Positions 1 to 9,027 of a stretch of 64,000 nt of DNA are shown one piece after another. Both the position numbers and the translations under genes were made by a program. The stretch is from an uncultured Bacteroidales bacterium (GTDB lineage: Bacteria > Bacteroidota > Bacteroidia > Bacteroidales > P3). The notes below the pieces were generated by a model that saw only the letters and a program-made list of their open reading frames with translations, searched no databases and had not been told where the DNA came from. Numbering within the stretch: position 1 is the first letter of the stretch; each line of letters opens with the position of its first letter. The stretch lies in the NCBI GenBank assembly GCA_900315335.1, contig OMYR01000020.1:24458-88457 (forward strand). Reading direction: 5' to 3'.

Positions 1-105
1 ATACTTATTCCAATATAACAAAACGCAGCGACTTGGAAGAATAGCTTTTTTAATTACAAAAACATTTCAGCGTTTATATTCGCTCAAATAGAAATACGAT
101 AAAAG

Positions 106-1176
106 ATGACGGATAATATAAAAAACAATATATTGCCATTAAGCGAAAGAGATTTACCAATAAAGCATGGATTTTATTTTCCTGCCGAGTGGCACAAACA
201 TACAAGTACATGGCTATCGTATCCACACAATGAAAATTCGTGGCCGGGAAAAATATCGGCGATATTCCCTTACTACAACGAATTTATAAAACATTTGTCC
301 AAAGATGAGATTGTAAATATCAATGTATTGGACGAAGCGATGCAACAACGTGTGCAAAAGCAGTTGCAAGACAATGGAACAAATATGGGTAATGTGAGAT
401 TTCATTTGTTTGCAACCAATGACGCTTGGATAAGAGACCATGGCCCTGCGTTTGTAATCAATGATAATTCAAAGGCTGTTGTCAATTGGAAATATAATGC
501 TTGGGGCGACAAATATCCTTACGATAAAGACAATTTAATACCCGAAAAAATTGCGTCTTATTTGAATTTGATGCGATTTGATAGCGATATAGTTATGGAG
601 GGTGGCAGCGTTGATTTTAATGGTAAGAAAGATGTTTTGACTACCGAAAGTTGTCTTTTGAATGAAAACCGTAATCCCGATTATTCGCAAAAAGAAATAG
701 AAGAATATTTGCATTCTTATTATAATGTAGATAATATTATTTGGTTAAAAGACGGAGTTGAGGGTGATGATACCGACGGACATGTTGATGATTTGACTCG
801 TTTTGTTAATGAAGACACCATTCTGACAATGGTAAGCGAGGACAAGCATAGCGAGGATTACAAAGCCTTGAATGAGAATTTGAAGATTTTGAAGTCCTGC
901 CGCTTGAATAATGGCAAACAGCCGACAATTATCGAGATGCTTATGCCAAAAGAAGTCATATACGAAGACCAAAAGCTGCCTGCTTCTTACGCTAATTTCT
1001 ATATTGCCAACAACAAGGTTATTGTTCCGTTATACAAAAACACAAATGACGATAAGGCTATGCAGATTTTTGAGCAGGTATTCAAAGATAGGCAGGTTAT
1101 AGGCATTGATTCAACCGATATTGTGTGGGGATTGGGAAGTTTTCATTGTTTAAGCCAGCAAGAACCCGATATTTAG
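106..1176 (+). CDS. aguA: Agmatine deiminase (peptidyl-arginine deiminase family)
   Basis: Cytoplasmic hydrolase expected to convert agmatine to N-carbamoylputrescine and ammonia, the first step of the agmatine route to putrescine. The 356-residue length is usual for the family. Visible motifs are WIRDHGP at 108-114, MEGGS at about 164-168, the DGHVDD histidine at 226, and GLGSFHC at 342-348 near the C-terminus, where Cys348 is the expected nucleophile. The ATG at 106 follows an A-rich leader. The usual partner, N-carbamoylputrescine amidohydrolase, is not in view; it could lie upstream, where the window is cut. A secreted peptidylarginine deiminase is unlikely because there is no signal peptide. 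Confidence 0.93.
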   Translation: MTDNIKNNILPLSERDLPIKHGFYFPAEWHKHTSTWLSYPHNENSWPGKISAIFPYYNEFIKHLSKDEIVNINVLDEAMQQRVQKQLQDNGTNMGNVRFHLFATNDAWIRDHGPAFVINDNSKAVVNWKYNAWGDKYPYDKDNLIPEKIASYLNLMRFDSDIVMEGGSVDFNGKKDVLTTESCLLNENRNPDYSQKEIEEYLHSYYNVDNIIWLKDGVEGDDTDGHVDDLTRFVNEDTILTMVSEDKHSEDYKALNENLKILKSCRLNNGKQPTIIEMLMPKEVIYEDQKLPASYANFYIANNKVIVPLYKNTNDDKAMQIFEQVFKDRQVIGIDSTDIVWGLGSFHCLSQQEPDI

Positions 1177-1184
1177 AAAATTAA

Positions 1185-1268
1185 TGTGTGAGATTATTTT
1201 ACCGGTGTTTAACACTAATTTATTAATGTGTGAGATTATTTCAATGATGTTTAACACTGATAAAATAA
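1185..1268 (+). repeat. 21-bp-period tandem array, four units
   Basis: Four consecutive units of exactly 21 bp start with TGT at 1185, 1206, 1227 and 1248. Two types alternate: one begins TGTGTGAGATTATTT (units 1 and 3) and the other TGTTTAACACTRAT (units 2 and 4), giving a 42-bp super-period. The array lies between aguA and the WG-repeat gene, both on the + strand, and reads in their direction. The same unit recurs at about eleven other places in the window. Confidence 0.85.
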
Positions 1269-1309
1269 TAAGTGGGAAGAAATAAATGATAAGACTAAAA
1301 AATATAAAG

Positions 1310-3037
1310 ATGAAAAAGATTGTTTTTGCCTTGATAGTTTTTGCAAGTGTGGTTAATGTGTTTGCACAGCCGACATTTGAAAAATTATATAGTAATAGTG
1401 AGGCTATTTCTCCGTTGTCGGGAGATTTTTTTGCCGTTAAACAAAACGGTAAGTGGGGTGTTATGAAAAATTCCACGCAGATACTCGACTTTTATTACGA
1501 TTCCATAGATATTTTAAGCGATGGTATCATAACGTTTATCAAAAATAACCAAGCAGGTTTTGCAGATACTATCGGTAATGTGATAACATTGGCTACGTAT
1601 CCATTGGAGACACCTTACAATAGGGCTGATGAATCGCTTTTGAACGTTTATCAAAGCGGAAGTGCGTTGGTTTATAACGGAGCAAACCTTGTACTATTGT
1701 CAAAAGAGGGTAAGCAGATAAATGACAGCGATGTTGAAATAGTTTCAAAGGCTGATAATTGTGTTGTTTTCAAAAGTAAAGGGGCTTACGGCATTATGGA
1801 CGCACAAGGAAATGTTTTGGCTCAAAACAAGTACAGACAAATACAGACAATTATCGCAGGAGAACTTTATGCTTACACATCTCAAAAAAACGGTATGGAT
1901 TATATAGGCTTGATTGACGCAAAAGGCGAAGTGAAATCCCCAGCACAATATAACGATATGATTATTATCAACTCAAATGATAAATTCTATATCAAGGCTT
2001 TTACCGAGACAGGCAAGCAATCTTTGTTCGATGCTAAGGGAAACCAATTGTTTAGTCCGTTGTATCAAAATATTGAACCGTTAAATTCCGATAAGTATTA
2101 TATTTTTACCGATAATTCACGTAAAGGTGTTATCAGCAGCGATTATAAGGAATGTATTCCTGCGGCATACGATGATATAAAAATGGCAACGATAAATAAA
2201 GATACTTTGTTTTTGGCTAAAAACGACAACACGATATATATCCTTACGAACGATAACAAGCCGATAGATATTCTAAATGGTAATATAAAGGATTTTGTTT
2301 CTTATAAGAAAAACAGCGGCGAACTTATCTATATTGCCGATAGTATGTTGAATTATGGTATTCGTTCATCTAAAAAAGGCTGGTTGATTGAGCCGCAATA
2401 TTTAGATGTATTTGCTCAGAGCAAAGGAGCATTTATTGTAAGAAAGAAAGACAAATGGGGTGCGGTTGATATTAATAACAATGAGGTTATACCTTTTGAG
2501 TATGAAAAAGTACGTGCCTCAAAAGCGAAAACATGTATTGTTTTTTACGAAGGAAAGAAAAAATCCATAGTCTTACTTGATAATGGCAAGAAAATGGAGT
2601 TTCCGAAGACGGATAATGTATTGCCTATGGCGAATTATGTCGAATATAAAGTGAAAAAGGAAAGAGTGCGTTTGTATTTTGACGGCAATGAATTGAAAGA
2701 TAAATTCACTCTTATCGGCTCTAATCGTAACGGCGTGTTAGTTGCAAAGACAAAAAAAGGTTGGTCATACTACAATAGCAATACATACGACCAATTGACC
2801 GAACAATATTTTGATTACGCTACAAGTTTTGAAAACGGAGCGGCATATGTTGTCAAAAACAAGAAACTATTGCAAATTGATACGGATTATAATATCAGTG
2901 CAACGATATTGGACGATAATTACAAAAACTTAACAAATACTGCTGCTTTGTTGGCAATGTCAAGTAAGATGAATAAGAATTTTATAATAGTTGAAGATAA
3001 ACAAGGAAAGAAAACCCTTGTAAAGATAAACAGATAA
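1310..3037 (+). CDS. Secreted WG-repeat protein
   Basis: Exported protein of about 575 residues with a signal peptide (MKKIVFALIVFASVVNVFAQ). The body holds repeats of the WG type, a motif in which Trp-Gly is followed by a short beta-rich stretch: KWGVM near the start, KWGAVDINN further on, and degenerate versions such as KGWLIEPQY and KGWSYYN. WG repeats are a structural family with no fixed biochemical role. I start at 1310 rather than 1286 because the residues before this Met would precede a normal signal peptide. The stop is 16 bp before the DUF4831 gene, so the two are probably co-transcribed. Function is unknown. Confidence 0.8.
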   Translation: MKKIVFALIVFASVVNVFAQPTFEKLYSNSEAISPLSGDFFAVKQNGKWGVMKNSTQILDFYYDSIDILSDGIITFIKNNQAGFADTIGNVITLATYPLETPYNRADESLLNVYQSGSALVYNGANLVLLSKEGKQINDSDVEIVSKADNCVVFKSKGAYGIMDAQGNVLAQNKYRQIQTIIAGELYAYTSQKNGMDYIGLIDAKGEVKSPAQYNDMIIINSNDKFYIKAFTETGKQSLFDAKGNQLFSPLYQNIEPLNSDKYYIFTDNSRKGVISSDYKECIPAAYDDIKMATINKDTLFLAKNDNTIYILTNDNKPIDILNGNIKDFVSYKKNSGELIYIADSMLNYGIRSSKKGWLIEPQYLDVFAQSKGAFIVRKKDKWGAVDINNNEVIPFEYEKVRASKAKTCIVFYEGKKKSIVLLDNGKKMEFPKTDNVLPMANYVEYKVKKERVRLYFDGNELKDKFTLIGSNRNGVLVAKTKKGWSYYNSNTYDQLTEQYFDYATSFENGAAYVVKNKKLLQIDTDYNISATILDDNYKNLTNTAALLAMSSKMNKNFIIVEDKQGKKTLVKINR

Positions 3038-3053
3038 TAAAAAACAAACGGAT

Positions 3054-4163
3054 ATGAAGAAAATAAATGTAGCCATTTGCTTGATGATGTTATTACCTGT
3101 GTCATTGGTAGCACAGACGTATAGATCATTCAAATCTTTGACAAAAGACAATGTCAATACAGAGGTTTATTATTTGCCGAAAACTGATTTGGTCGTAACG
3201 TTCAAAGTAGAGAAAACAACGAGAACGAAAGGTATTTATTCCGATAATGCTTATTTGCTTGGAATTGATAATACCGCCCTTAAAAACTTAACATCTTATC
3301 GTGTGATTAGTGCAAATATCAAAGAGAAGTTATCTGCCGATACCGAGCAGCGTTATTTCTTGGAAACGGACGGTAAGGTCAATGTTGAGAAAACAAGTTA
3401 CGGGACATTGAAAACTGTTTCGACAAAAGCGATAGATAAACAGCAAAAAAACACTGATAGAAACAATCGTCATTCCAAGCCTATGCCACAAACGATGATT
3501 GAAAACAGTGCTTCTTTACCTGTTCGCCCTACATACGAGAAACGTCTTATGGAGTCGAATTTACTTATAAAATATCCGCAACTTACTCCCGAAAAAGCGG
3601 TAAGTGAAATCAAACGTTTAAGAGATAAACAAATCGAATTGCTTTCAGGTGCTTGGGAAGGAACATATATGAACACGACTGTGGATTATATGTACAAGCA
3701 ATTAGATGAGATTATTTCTTCTTACGTCGCCTTATTTACGGGAATAGAGACTGTAACGGAGGAAGAATACACATTTGTTGTTTCGTTCGATAAGCCTATT
3801 ATTTTGGAAGAAGATTTGCTTGTGCCGATATGTAAATTTTCCGAGACAAACGGATTAATGGATTTGAACGAGAAAGGTGAGGGCGTGAAAATCAATGCTC
3901 GGATTCATTCTTATTTGACAACGCAGGATAACTCCAAACTTGCTTCCGACCAACAATTGACAGCAAAACAAAAAGCAAAGATAGATAAAGAAGGTGTGGG
4001 TATATATTATATCACGCCGCAAATGGCAAAGGTTACTTTGCAGGGTGTTGATATGCAATCGTGTTCAAAACTTGTTAAACTTATGCAATATGGCACGGTT
4101 AATTTCACCACTTCGCATAATCAAACTATTATTTTTGATGAACGTACGGGCGAAATGCGTTAA
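3054..4163 (+). CDS. DUF4831 family secreted protein
   Basis: A 369-residue exported protein of a family seen mainly in Bacteroidota. It has a signal peptide (MKKINVAICLMMLLPVSLVAQ) followed by the family's typical start, VYYLPKTDLVVTFKVEKTTR at about 39-58, then an alpha/beta region with a Lys/Gln-rich middle and a C-terminal half ending FDERTGEMR. No catalytic motif is visible and the function is not known. It follows the WG-repeat gene by 16 bp and is closed by the hairpin at 4197. The family assignment rests on the N-terminal pattern and the length. Confidence 0.7.
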   Translation: MKKINVAICLMMLLPVSLVAQTYRSFKSLTKDNVNTEVYYLPKTDLVVTFKVEKTTRTKGIYSDNAYLLGIDNTALKNLTSYRVISANIKEKLSADTEQRYFLETDGKVNVEKTSYGTLKTVSTKAIDKQQKNTDRNNRHSKPMPQTMIENSASLPVRPTYEKRLMESNLLIKYPQLTPEKAVSEIKRLRDKQIELLSGAWEGTYMNTTVDYMYKQLDEIISSYVALFTGIETVTEEEYTFVVSFDKPIILEEDLLVPICKFSETNGLMDLNEKGEGVKINARIHSYLTTQDNSKLASDQQLTAKQKAKIDKEGVGIYYITPQMAKVTLQGVDMQSCSKLVKLMQYGTVNFTTSHNQTIIFDERTGEMR

Positions 4164-4196
4164 TCTTTTTAAGATAAACGAAAATTGAATATATAA

Positions 4197-4230
4197 AGGG
4201 GCGTAATTATGAGTTACGCTCCTTTTTTTG
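4197..4230 (+). terminator. Intrinsic terminator after the DUF4831 gene
   Basis: A 10-bp stem (AGGGGCGTAA with TTACGCTCCT, one G-T wobble) has a 7-base loop and is followed by TTTTTTTG. It lies 34 bp past the stop codon, on the same strand. Confidence 0.85.
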
Positions 4231-4272
4231 TTTGTGATATTAGAAAAATATATAGTCAAATAGATTTTTTAG

Positions 4273-4405
4273 TGTCAAATATAATTTTGCTGATGTTTAA
4301 CACTAATTTAATAGTGTTAAACATTATTTTGTTGGTGTTAAATACCATTTTGCCGATTGCTGATGTGAATTTTCCAACTTCTGATGTCGGAGAAACGTAA
4401 TCACT
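4273..4405 (+). repeat. 21-bp-period tandem array, about six units
   Basis: TGT cores lie at 4273, 4294, 4315 and 4336 (21-bp steps), then 4364 and 4385 (a 28-bp step, then 21). Units resemble TAGTGTTAAACATTATTTT. One frame is open and gives seven-residue repeats of the LIVLNII / LLVLNTI type, but I regard this as a by-product of the period. The gap between the DUF4831 and PBP1A genes (4164-4541) holds this array and two terminators, and no gene. Confidence 0.8.
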
Positions 4406-4480
4406 AAAATAGGAATGTGGGTGTGATATACTTATGATATTTTGACGTTTTACTTTTCTATTGTCTTACATGTAAAACAA

Positions 4481-4522
4481 AAATATCGTTATAGTTTTTT
4501 GCTATAACGATATTTTTTATTT
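4481..4522. terminator. Bidirectional terminator between convergent genes
   Basis: A perfect 14-bp stem (AAATATCGTTATAG with CTATAACGATATTT) has a 7-base loop and T-runs on both strands. It sits between the + strand DUF4831 gene and the - strand PBP1A gene and can serve both. Confidence 0.85.
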
Positions 4523-4541
4523 GTTTGCTCTATCAGTGAAA

Positions 4542-6833
4542 TTACCAACCTTGATTGTATTCGTTGGAAGACACAACAATAGTGTCCGTAGTGGTACTGT
4601 CGGATTCAGGCGACCATGCACTGCAATCGTCATACGCTTCCATATCGCTCGGACGGGCAAACCCTCCTTGATAGAAGCCTAAATGAGGATTTTGTTCGCA
4701 GCGTTTCATAAAGTATCCGTAGATAGGCAACGCCATAGCTGCACCTTGTCCCCAAGCCATAGTGTTGAAGTGAATACTTCTGTATTCGCCACCGACCCAT
4801 ATAGCGGTTGAAAGTTTTGGATTAAGTCCGATAAACCAACCGTCGGAATTGTTATCCGTTGTTCCTGTCTTACCGGCGATTGCCGAACGTACGCCGTATT
4901 TATATCTTAATCGCGAACCCGTTCCGCCATCGACAACGCCTTTCATTAAATCCACAACCAAGTAAGAAGTCTTTTCGTCTAATGCGGTGTTGGACTTTGA
5001 GGTAAAGGTTTCCAATACCATTCCTTTGTTGTCGGTTATCTTTGTTATAAATATAGGTTCTTTATGAACGCCTTGATTGACGAATGTCGCCATAGCGGCT
5101 GCCATTTCCCAAACAGTTAAATCCGGAGTTCCAAGACATATACTCGGCACAGGCTGTATAGGGTTTTTTATGCCCATTGCACGAACAAGATTGATAACGC
5201 TTTGAGGTGTGGTGTAGTCTTTCATCAAGGCTGCCGAGATGTAATTGACTGAGTTTGCCAATGCCCATTTCAAATTCACGGATTCATTCTCCCTTGCGTG
5301 GTTGGAGTTCTTTGGTGTCCAATTGTCAAACTCAGGAAAAGTAACAGGTATATTCTCTATTTCAAAACACGGCTTCAAATCTGAATCACGCATAGCGGCA
5401 GCATAGACAAATGGTTTGAAAGTAGAGCCTATCTGTCTGCGTCCGAGTTGTGCGTAATCGAATTTGAAATACTTGTAATTTATGCCGCCAACATATACTT
5501 TGACGTGTCCGGTTTGCGGCTCAATCGATACCATTCCAGTATTAAGGAAGTATTTGTAATACTTTATCGAATCCATTGGGGACATTGTAGTATCAATATC
5601 ACCATTCCAAGAAAAAACAGTCATTTCGGTCGGAGTATTAAAATCTTCCTTGATTTGTTTTTCACTTGCGCCGTCCTCACGCAGTTTGCGATAACGCTCG
5701 GAAGTAAGCATGGATTGGTTGTAATACTTGTCGATATTGTCTTGTGAGATGCCGGTAAATGGACCTGCCTTTCTGCCCTTGGTTTGAGCGAAGAAGGCTT
5801 TCTGCAATTCGGTGAAATGCTCTTTTACCGCATCTTCGGCATTCTTTTGCATATCGTAATTAACAGTGGTATATATTCTAAGGCCGTCTTTATAAACATC
5901 GTAAGGCTCACCATTTTGTTTGTAATGTTCCTTGCACCATTTATTCATAAATTGACGAACTTTCTCACGAAAATAAGTTGCAATACCTTCGTCTTGTGAA
6001 GGCGGATTGTAATGAGTAACAATCGGAGTGCTTATTGCTTTTTGATATGTGTCTTCGTCAATGAAGTCGTATTTTTTCATTTGTGCAAGAACAGTGTTTC
6101 TTCTTTCGGTGCTACGCTCCTTTCTTCTGACAGGGTTGTAAGTAGTGGGAGCCTTTAACAAACCTACAAGTACAGCCGATTCCGGAAGGGTAAGTTCCTG
6201 CGGAGTCTTGCCAAAGAAAGTGAAACTTGCGGTTTTGATGCCAAAAGAATTGGAACCGAAATCAACCGTATTGAGGTAGAGTGCCATTATCTCTTGTTTG
6301 GAATAATGACGTTCAAGTTTGACGGCAACAACCCATTCTTTCAATTTGTAATACGCAACGGCAAATTTGTTTTTGCTTTCTCTCGGGAAAAGATTTTTGG
6401 CTAACTGTTGCGTTATTGTACTACCGCCGCCAGAGTGTCTGCCACCTAAAACTGTTTTGAATAATACACGAAACAAACTTCGGGAATCTATGCCGCTGTG
6501 TTTCTCAAAACGTACATCTTCCGTTGCTTTCAAAGCGTTTATCAACGATTCGGGTAAATCTTTGTAATCAACATTGGTTCGGTTTTGAATACCTATGTAT
6601 CCAAGTAATTGTCCGTCGTCCGCAAGAACTTCGCTTGCAAGATTGCTTTCGGGATTTTCTAATTGTTCAAACGACGGCATAAAGCCCAACCAACCTGCTG
6701 ATAAAAAAACAAAAAACAATGCTATAACCCCGAGTGTTGCCCCGTAGCCAATCCACATACGTTTTATGTATTTGCTAAAATCGGCTTTGTTTTGTTTTGT
6801 TTTCGGCTTTTGTGTTTCTCTATATTGTGCCAT
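4542..6833 (-). CDS. mrcA: Class A penicillin-binding protein (PBP1A)
   Basis: Bifunctional peptidoglycan synthase anchored in the inner membrane and acting in the periplasm. The 763-residue protein has a cytoplasmic N-terminus, one transmembrane helix at about 28-52, a GT51 glycosyltransferase domain with Glu105 in ATEDVRFEKHSGID and GGSTITQQLAKN at 137-147, and a transpeptidase domain with STFK at 470-473 (Ser470 nucleophile), SVN at 528-530 and KTGT at 655-658. All key motifs are intact. It lies 46 bp after gldH on the same strand, so the two are probably co-transcribed with the PSP1 gene. Its C-terminus is acidic and Ser/Thr-rich. Confidence 0.95.
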   Translation of the reverse strand: MAQYRETQKPKTKQNKADFSKYIKRMWIGYGATLGVIALFFVFLSAGWLGFMPSFEQLENPESNLASEVLADDGQLLGYIGIQNRTNVDYKDLPESLINALKATEDVRFEKHSGIDSRSLFRVLFKTVLGGRHSGGGSTITQQLAKNLFPRESKNKFAVAYYKLKEWVVAVKLERHYSKQEIMALYLNTVDFGSNSFGIKTASFTFFGKTPQELTLPESAVLVGLLKAPTTYNPVRRKERSTERRNTVLAQMKKYDFIDEDTYQKAISTPIVTHYNPPSQDEGIATYFREKVRQFMNKWCKEHYKQNGEPYDVYKDGLRIYTTVNYDMQKNAEDAVKEHFTELQKAFFAQTKGRKAGPFTGISQDNIDKYYNQSMLTSERYRKLREDGASEKQIKEDFNTPTEMTVFSWNGDIDTTMSPMDSIKYYKYFLNTGMVSIEPQTGHVKVYVGGINYKYFKFDYAQLGRRQIGSTFKPFVYAAAMRDSDLKPCFEIENIPVTFPEFDNWTPKNSNHARENESVNLKWALANSVNYISAALMKDYTTPQSVINLVRAMGIKNPIQPVPSICLGTPDLTVWEMAAAMATFVNQGVHKEPIFITKITDNKGMVLETFTSKSNTALDEKTSYLVVDLMKGVVDGGTGSRLRYKYGVRSAIAGKTGTTDNNSDGWFIGLNPKLSTAIWVGGEYRSIHFNTMAWGQGAAMALPIYGYFMKRCEQNPHLGFYQGGFARPSDMEAYDDCSAWSPESDSTTTDTIVVSSNEYNQGW

Positions 6834-6879
6834 AATTATTGACGTTTAATAATTATTACAATTCTGAATAAAATTTTTA

Positions 6880-7362
6880 TTAAAGCGGCTGCTTTTCAAT
6901 ATGCAATCCAACATCTTTAATACCGCTCAAAATGGTATCTTTGGTCGCTTGCGTTATCTTGAAAGTATATTTGCCTTTTTGTGGAAACTTAACGTTTTTG
7001 GCGAACCAAAATCTGTTGTCTTTTACATTGGAATTGCCTTTCCCTTTCCACGTGCCATCGACGTTCATAAGGATACATTCAACCGTATCTTGCTTGGTTA
7101 TGCTGCCGTCTGGGTAGATAGTTGTTACGAAAAAGAAAATATTGTTGTATTTATAGTCGGTGGTATTGCGTAAATTGATTGCAAAACGATAAGAATACAA
7201 GGCATCACTTTGAGAAACTTCCAAGTCAAATTCCTTTTTATCATTCATATTCCACCCCTTACTATCGACTTTTCGGCTTTTATCAAAAAGAACATCACTA
7301 TTGCAAGAAGATAAACTAAAAGCAATGGTAATTGTCAATAATATTTTAGTCAAAAATTTCAT
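6880..7362 (-). CDS. gldH: Gliding motility lipoprotein GldH
   Basis: A 160-residue lipoprotein of the GldH family, which in Flavobacterium is needed for gliding and is kept in many non-gliding Bacteroidales. A lipoprotein signal ends in FSLSSC, with Cys20 as the lipidated residue. The mature part matches the family pattern: an early VLFDKSR, a central DLEVSQSDALYSYRFAINLRN stretch (positions about 47-67, quoted only in part), NNIFFFVTTIYPDG, and a C-terminal KYTFKITQ...GIKDVGLHIEK. Its place between the PSP1/RicT gene and PBP1A matches a gene order I know from other Bacteroidota. Its molecular role is not established. Confidence 0.88.
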   Translation of the reverse strand: MKFLTKILLTITIAFSLSSCNSDVLFDKSRKVDSKGWNMNDKKEFDLEVSQSDALYSYRFAINLRNTTDYKYNNIFFFVTTIYPDGSITKQDTVECILMNVDGTWKGKGNSNVKDNRFWFAKNVKFPQKGKYTFKITQATKDTILSGIKDVGLHIEKQPL

Positions 7363-7370
7363 ATCTTATA

Positions 7371-7475
7371 TCACGTTTTTAATTCCACATATCAGAAAAA
7401 TAGTTTCACACATCAAAAAATTAATTACTCACACTAATATTTTAATCACTCACATTAAAATATTGGTTTCACACA
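7371..7475 (-). repeat. 21-bp-period tandem array, five units
   Basis: Read on the - strand, exact 21-bp units cover 7455-7475, 7434-7454, 7413-7433 and 7392-7412, with a weaker fifth at 7371-7391. They begin TGTGTGAAAC or TGTGAGTRATTAA. The array fills the gap between the PSP1 gene and gldH and reads in the direction of both. On the + strand it gives an open frame of seven-residue repeats such as KLITHTN and ILITHIK, which I do not consider a gene. Confidence 0.85.
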
Positions 7476-7517
7476 TCAATATTTTTAAGACATTTATCGG
7501 TGCAGCGGTTAAACATA

Positions 7518-8822
7518 TTACATTTCGGCTTTGAATGATTCCAAGTCTTCTATGTATTTTTTGTTTTTGTTCATAGCAAGAATTTTTTTCACATTGTCCG
7601 CAGTTATCGGGATAAACTCAGAAGAATCCTTGTAGGAATACCATAAAATTTTTTTCAATATATCGCTCTTTCGGTATATCGCTTTACCTTTTTTTGTCTC
7701 AATATCAACGCCGATAGGAGGGAAGTCTTTTAATGCGTCTTGATATACATCGTATTCGTAATTCAAACAACATTTAAGTTTTCCGCATTGACCTGCCAAT
7801 TTCAGCGGATTTGGGAATAATTGTTGGGCTTTTGCAACCGATGTTCCTACGGATGTGAAATTGTTTAACCAGGTCGAACAACATATTTCCCTACCGCAAG
7901 TACCTATACCGCCCAATCTTCCTGCTTCTTGGCGAGCACCTATTTGTTTCATCTCGATTTTGATATGGAAAGCGGCTGCCAATTGTTTTATAAGCAAACG
8001 AAAATCCACTCTATCATCGGCAGTATAATAGAATATTGCCTTTGTGCCGTCTCCTTGGAACTCAACATCGTTGATTTTCATGCTAAGATTGTCTTCCATT
8101 ACGAATTTTCGTGTGTCGAACAATGTTTGGTCTTCTTTTGCCATAACTTCAAGCCATTTTTCAATGTCAGACGCATTGGCTCTTCGGTAAAGTTTTTTCA
8201 CATTGTCAATATTGAATCCTTTTTTCTTTTTCATTTGGATTCTACATAGCTCACCTGTTTGCGAAACAATGCCTATATCATGTCCGGGCGTACCTTCAAC
8301 GGCTACAACATCGCCTTCGGTAATCTCCAAACCTTCGGGAATTTGGTAGAAGTCTTTGTGAGAGTTCTTGAATCGGACTTCCACATAATCGAAATAACCT
8401 TGCGACGAAGGAGGTTTAACATTTTCCATCCAATTGGTAACATGAAGTTTTTCGCTTGAATTAAGGTCTTGCTTCGATATGGTTTGGTAGGATTTAGGAG
8501 TCTTGGAAGTCCCGTGCATCAAGGTTAGCGGCTCTTTGTAAATTTTTTTGCAAAGGCCAAGTGTGGGGTCATCTTCAAAGTATGGGTGAATATATTGCTC
8601 ATTGACAAAGAAAGTTTGATCTTCCAAGAGATTTTTATGCGAATCTTTCTTTTTAAGAGGAGCGAATATAGGTTCTTTTTTTGCTTGTTGCTCTTCTGTA
8701 TTGTTAAAATTATCTTGAAATTCTTCGTTGGTCGGATTGAAATTATCGTTATCGGATTTGTTCAAATCCTGTGATGTTTTTTCGATTTGGTCGGCAGTAA
8801 GATTATTTTCTTTATTATTCAT
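7518..8822 (-). CDS. PSP1-domain protein, RicT/YaaT-like
   Basis: A 434-residue cytoplasmic protein whose core matches the PSP1 C-terminal domain of RicT/YaaT, which in Bacillus acts with two partners in mRNA processing. The signature cysteines are present: TCGREICCSTW (Cys309, 314, 315) and AGQCGKLKCCLNYEYD (Cys346, 351, 352), candidates for Fe-S cluster ligands. The first 120 residues are Asn/Glu/Lys-rich and low in complexity, an extension I would expect to be disordered. It heads the group with gldH and mrcA. The role in Bacteroidota is unproven. Confidence 0.85.
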   Translation of the reverse strand: MNNKENNLTADQIEKTSQDLNKSDNDNFNPTNEEFQDNFNNTEEQQAKKEPIFAPLKKKDSHKNLLEDQTFFVNEQYIHPYFEDDPTLGLCKKIYKEPLTLMHGTSKTPKSYQTISKQDLNSSEKLHVTNWMENVKPPSSQGYFDYVEVRFKNSHKDFYQIPEGLEITEGDVVAVEGTPGHDIGIVSQTGELCRIQMKKKKGFNIDNVKKLYRRANASDIEKWLEVMAKEDQTLFDTRKFVMEDNLSMKINDVEFQGDGTKAIFYYTADDRVDFRLLIKQLAAAFHIKIEMKQIGARQEAGRLGGIGTCGREICCSTWLNNFTSVGTSVAKAQQLFPNPLKLAGQCGKLKCCLNYEYDVYQDALKDFPPIGVDIETKKGKAIYRKSDILKKILWYSYKDSSEFIPITADNVKKILAMNKNKKYIEDLESFKAEM

Positions 8823-8893
8823 TATGTATTCTTATTTAGAATGGCTGCATTGTTCAAAGACAAGACAACCGTCAATTACCAATTATATTTTTG

Positions 8894-8901
8894 CAAAAGT
8901 A
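8894..8901 (-). promoter_or_regulatory. Promoter -7 element for the PSP1-gldH-mrcA group
   Basis: On the - strand the sequence reads TACTTTTGC, matching the Bacteroidota -7 consensus TAnnTTTG. It lies 72 bp upstream of the PSP1 gene start. A clear -33 TTTG is not visible. Confidence 0.55.
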
Positions 8902-8957
8902 CAATATTTTTTTGATTTTCGCTATTTGTGTTATTAAAATAAAGTAAAAACAAAAAA

Positions 8958-8990
8958 GAGTTGTCAATTTTTCAGACAACTCTCAAAACA
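8958..8990 (-). terminator. Terminator after the TPR gene
   Basis: An 8-bp stem (GAGTTGTC with GACAACTC) is followed on the - strand by TTTTTTGTTTTT. It lies about 45 bp past the stop of the TPR gene. Confidence 0.75.
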
Positions 8991-9027
8991 TATAGAAAGG
9001 AAAAAACAATTCATTTATATATAGTCT

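Noticed and set aside
1..105. End of an upstream gene
   Set aside because: Two frames run in from the window edge and end at about 44 and 92, but neither is long enough to identify, so nothing was annotated.
4209..4400. Open frame of 63 codons with seven-residue repeats (LIVLNII, LLVLNTI)
   Set aside because: It is the 21-bp repeat array read in an open frame, starts inside the terminator hairpin, and has no signals of its own. Similar frames occur at 7301-7534, 13132-13359 and 17646-17927.
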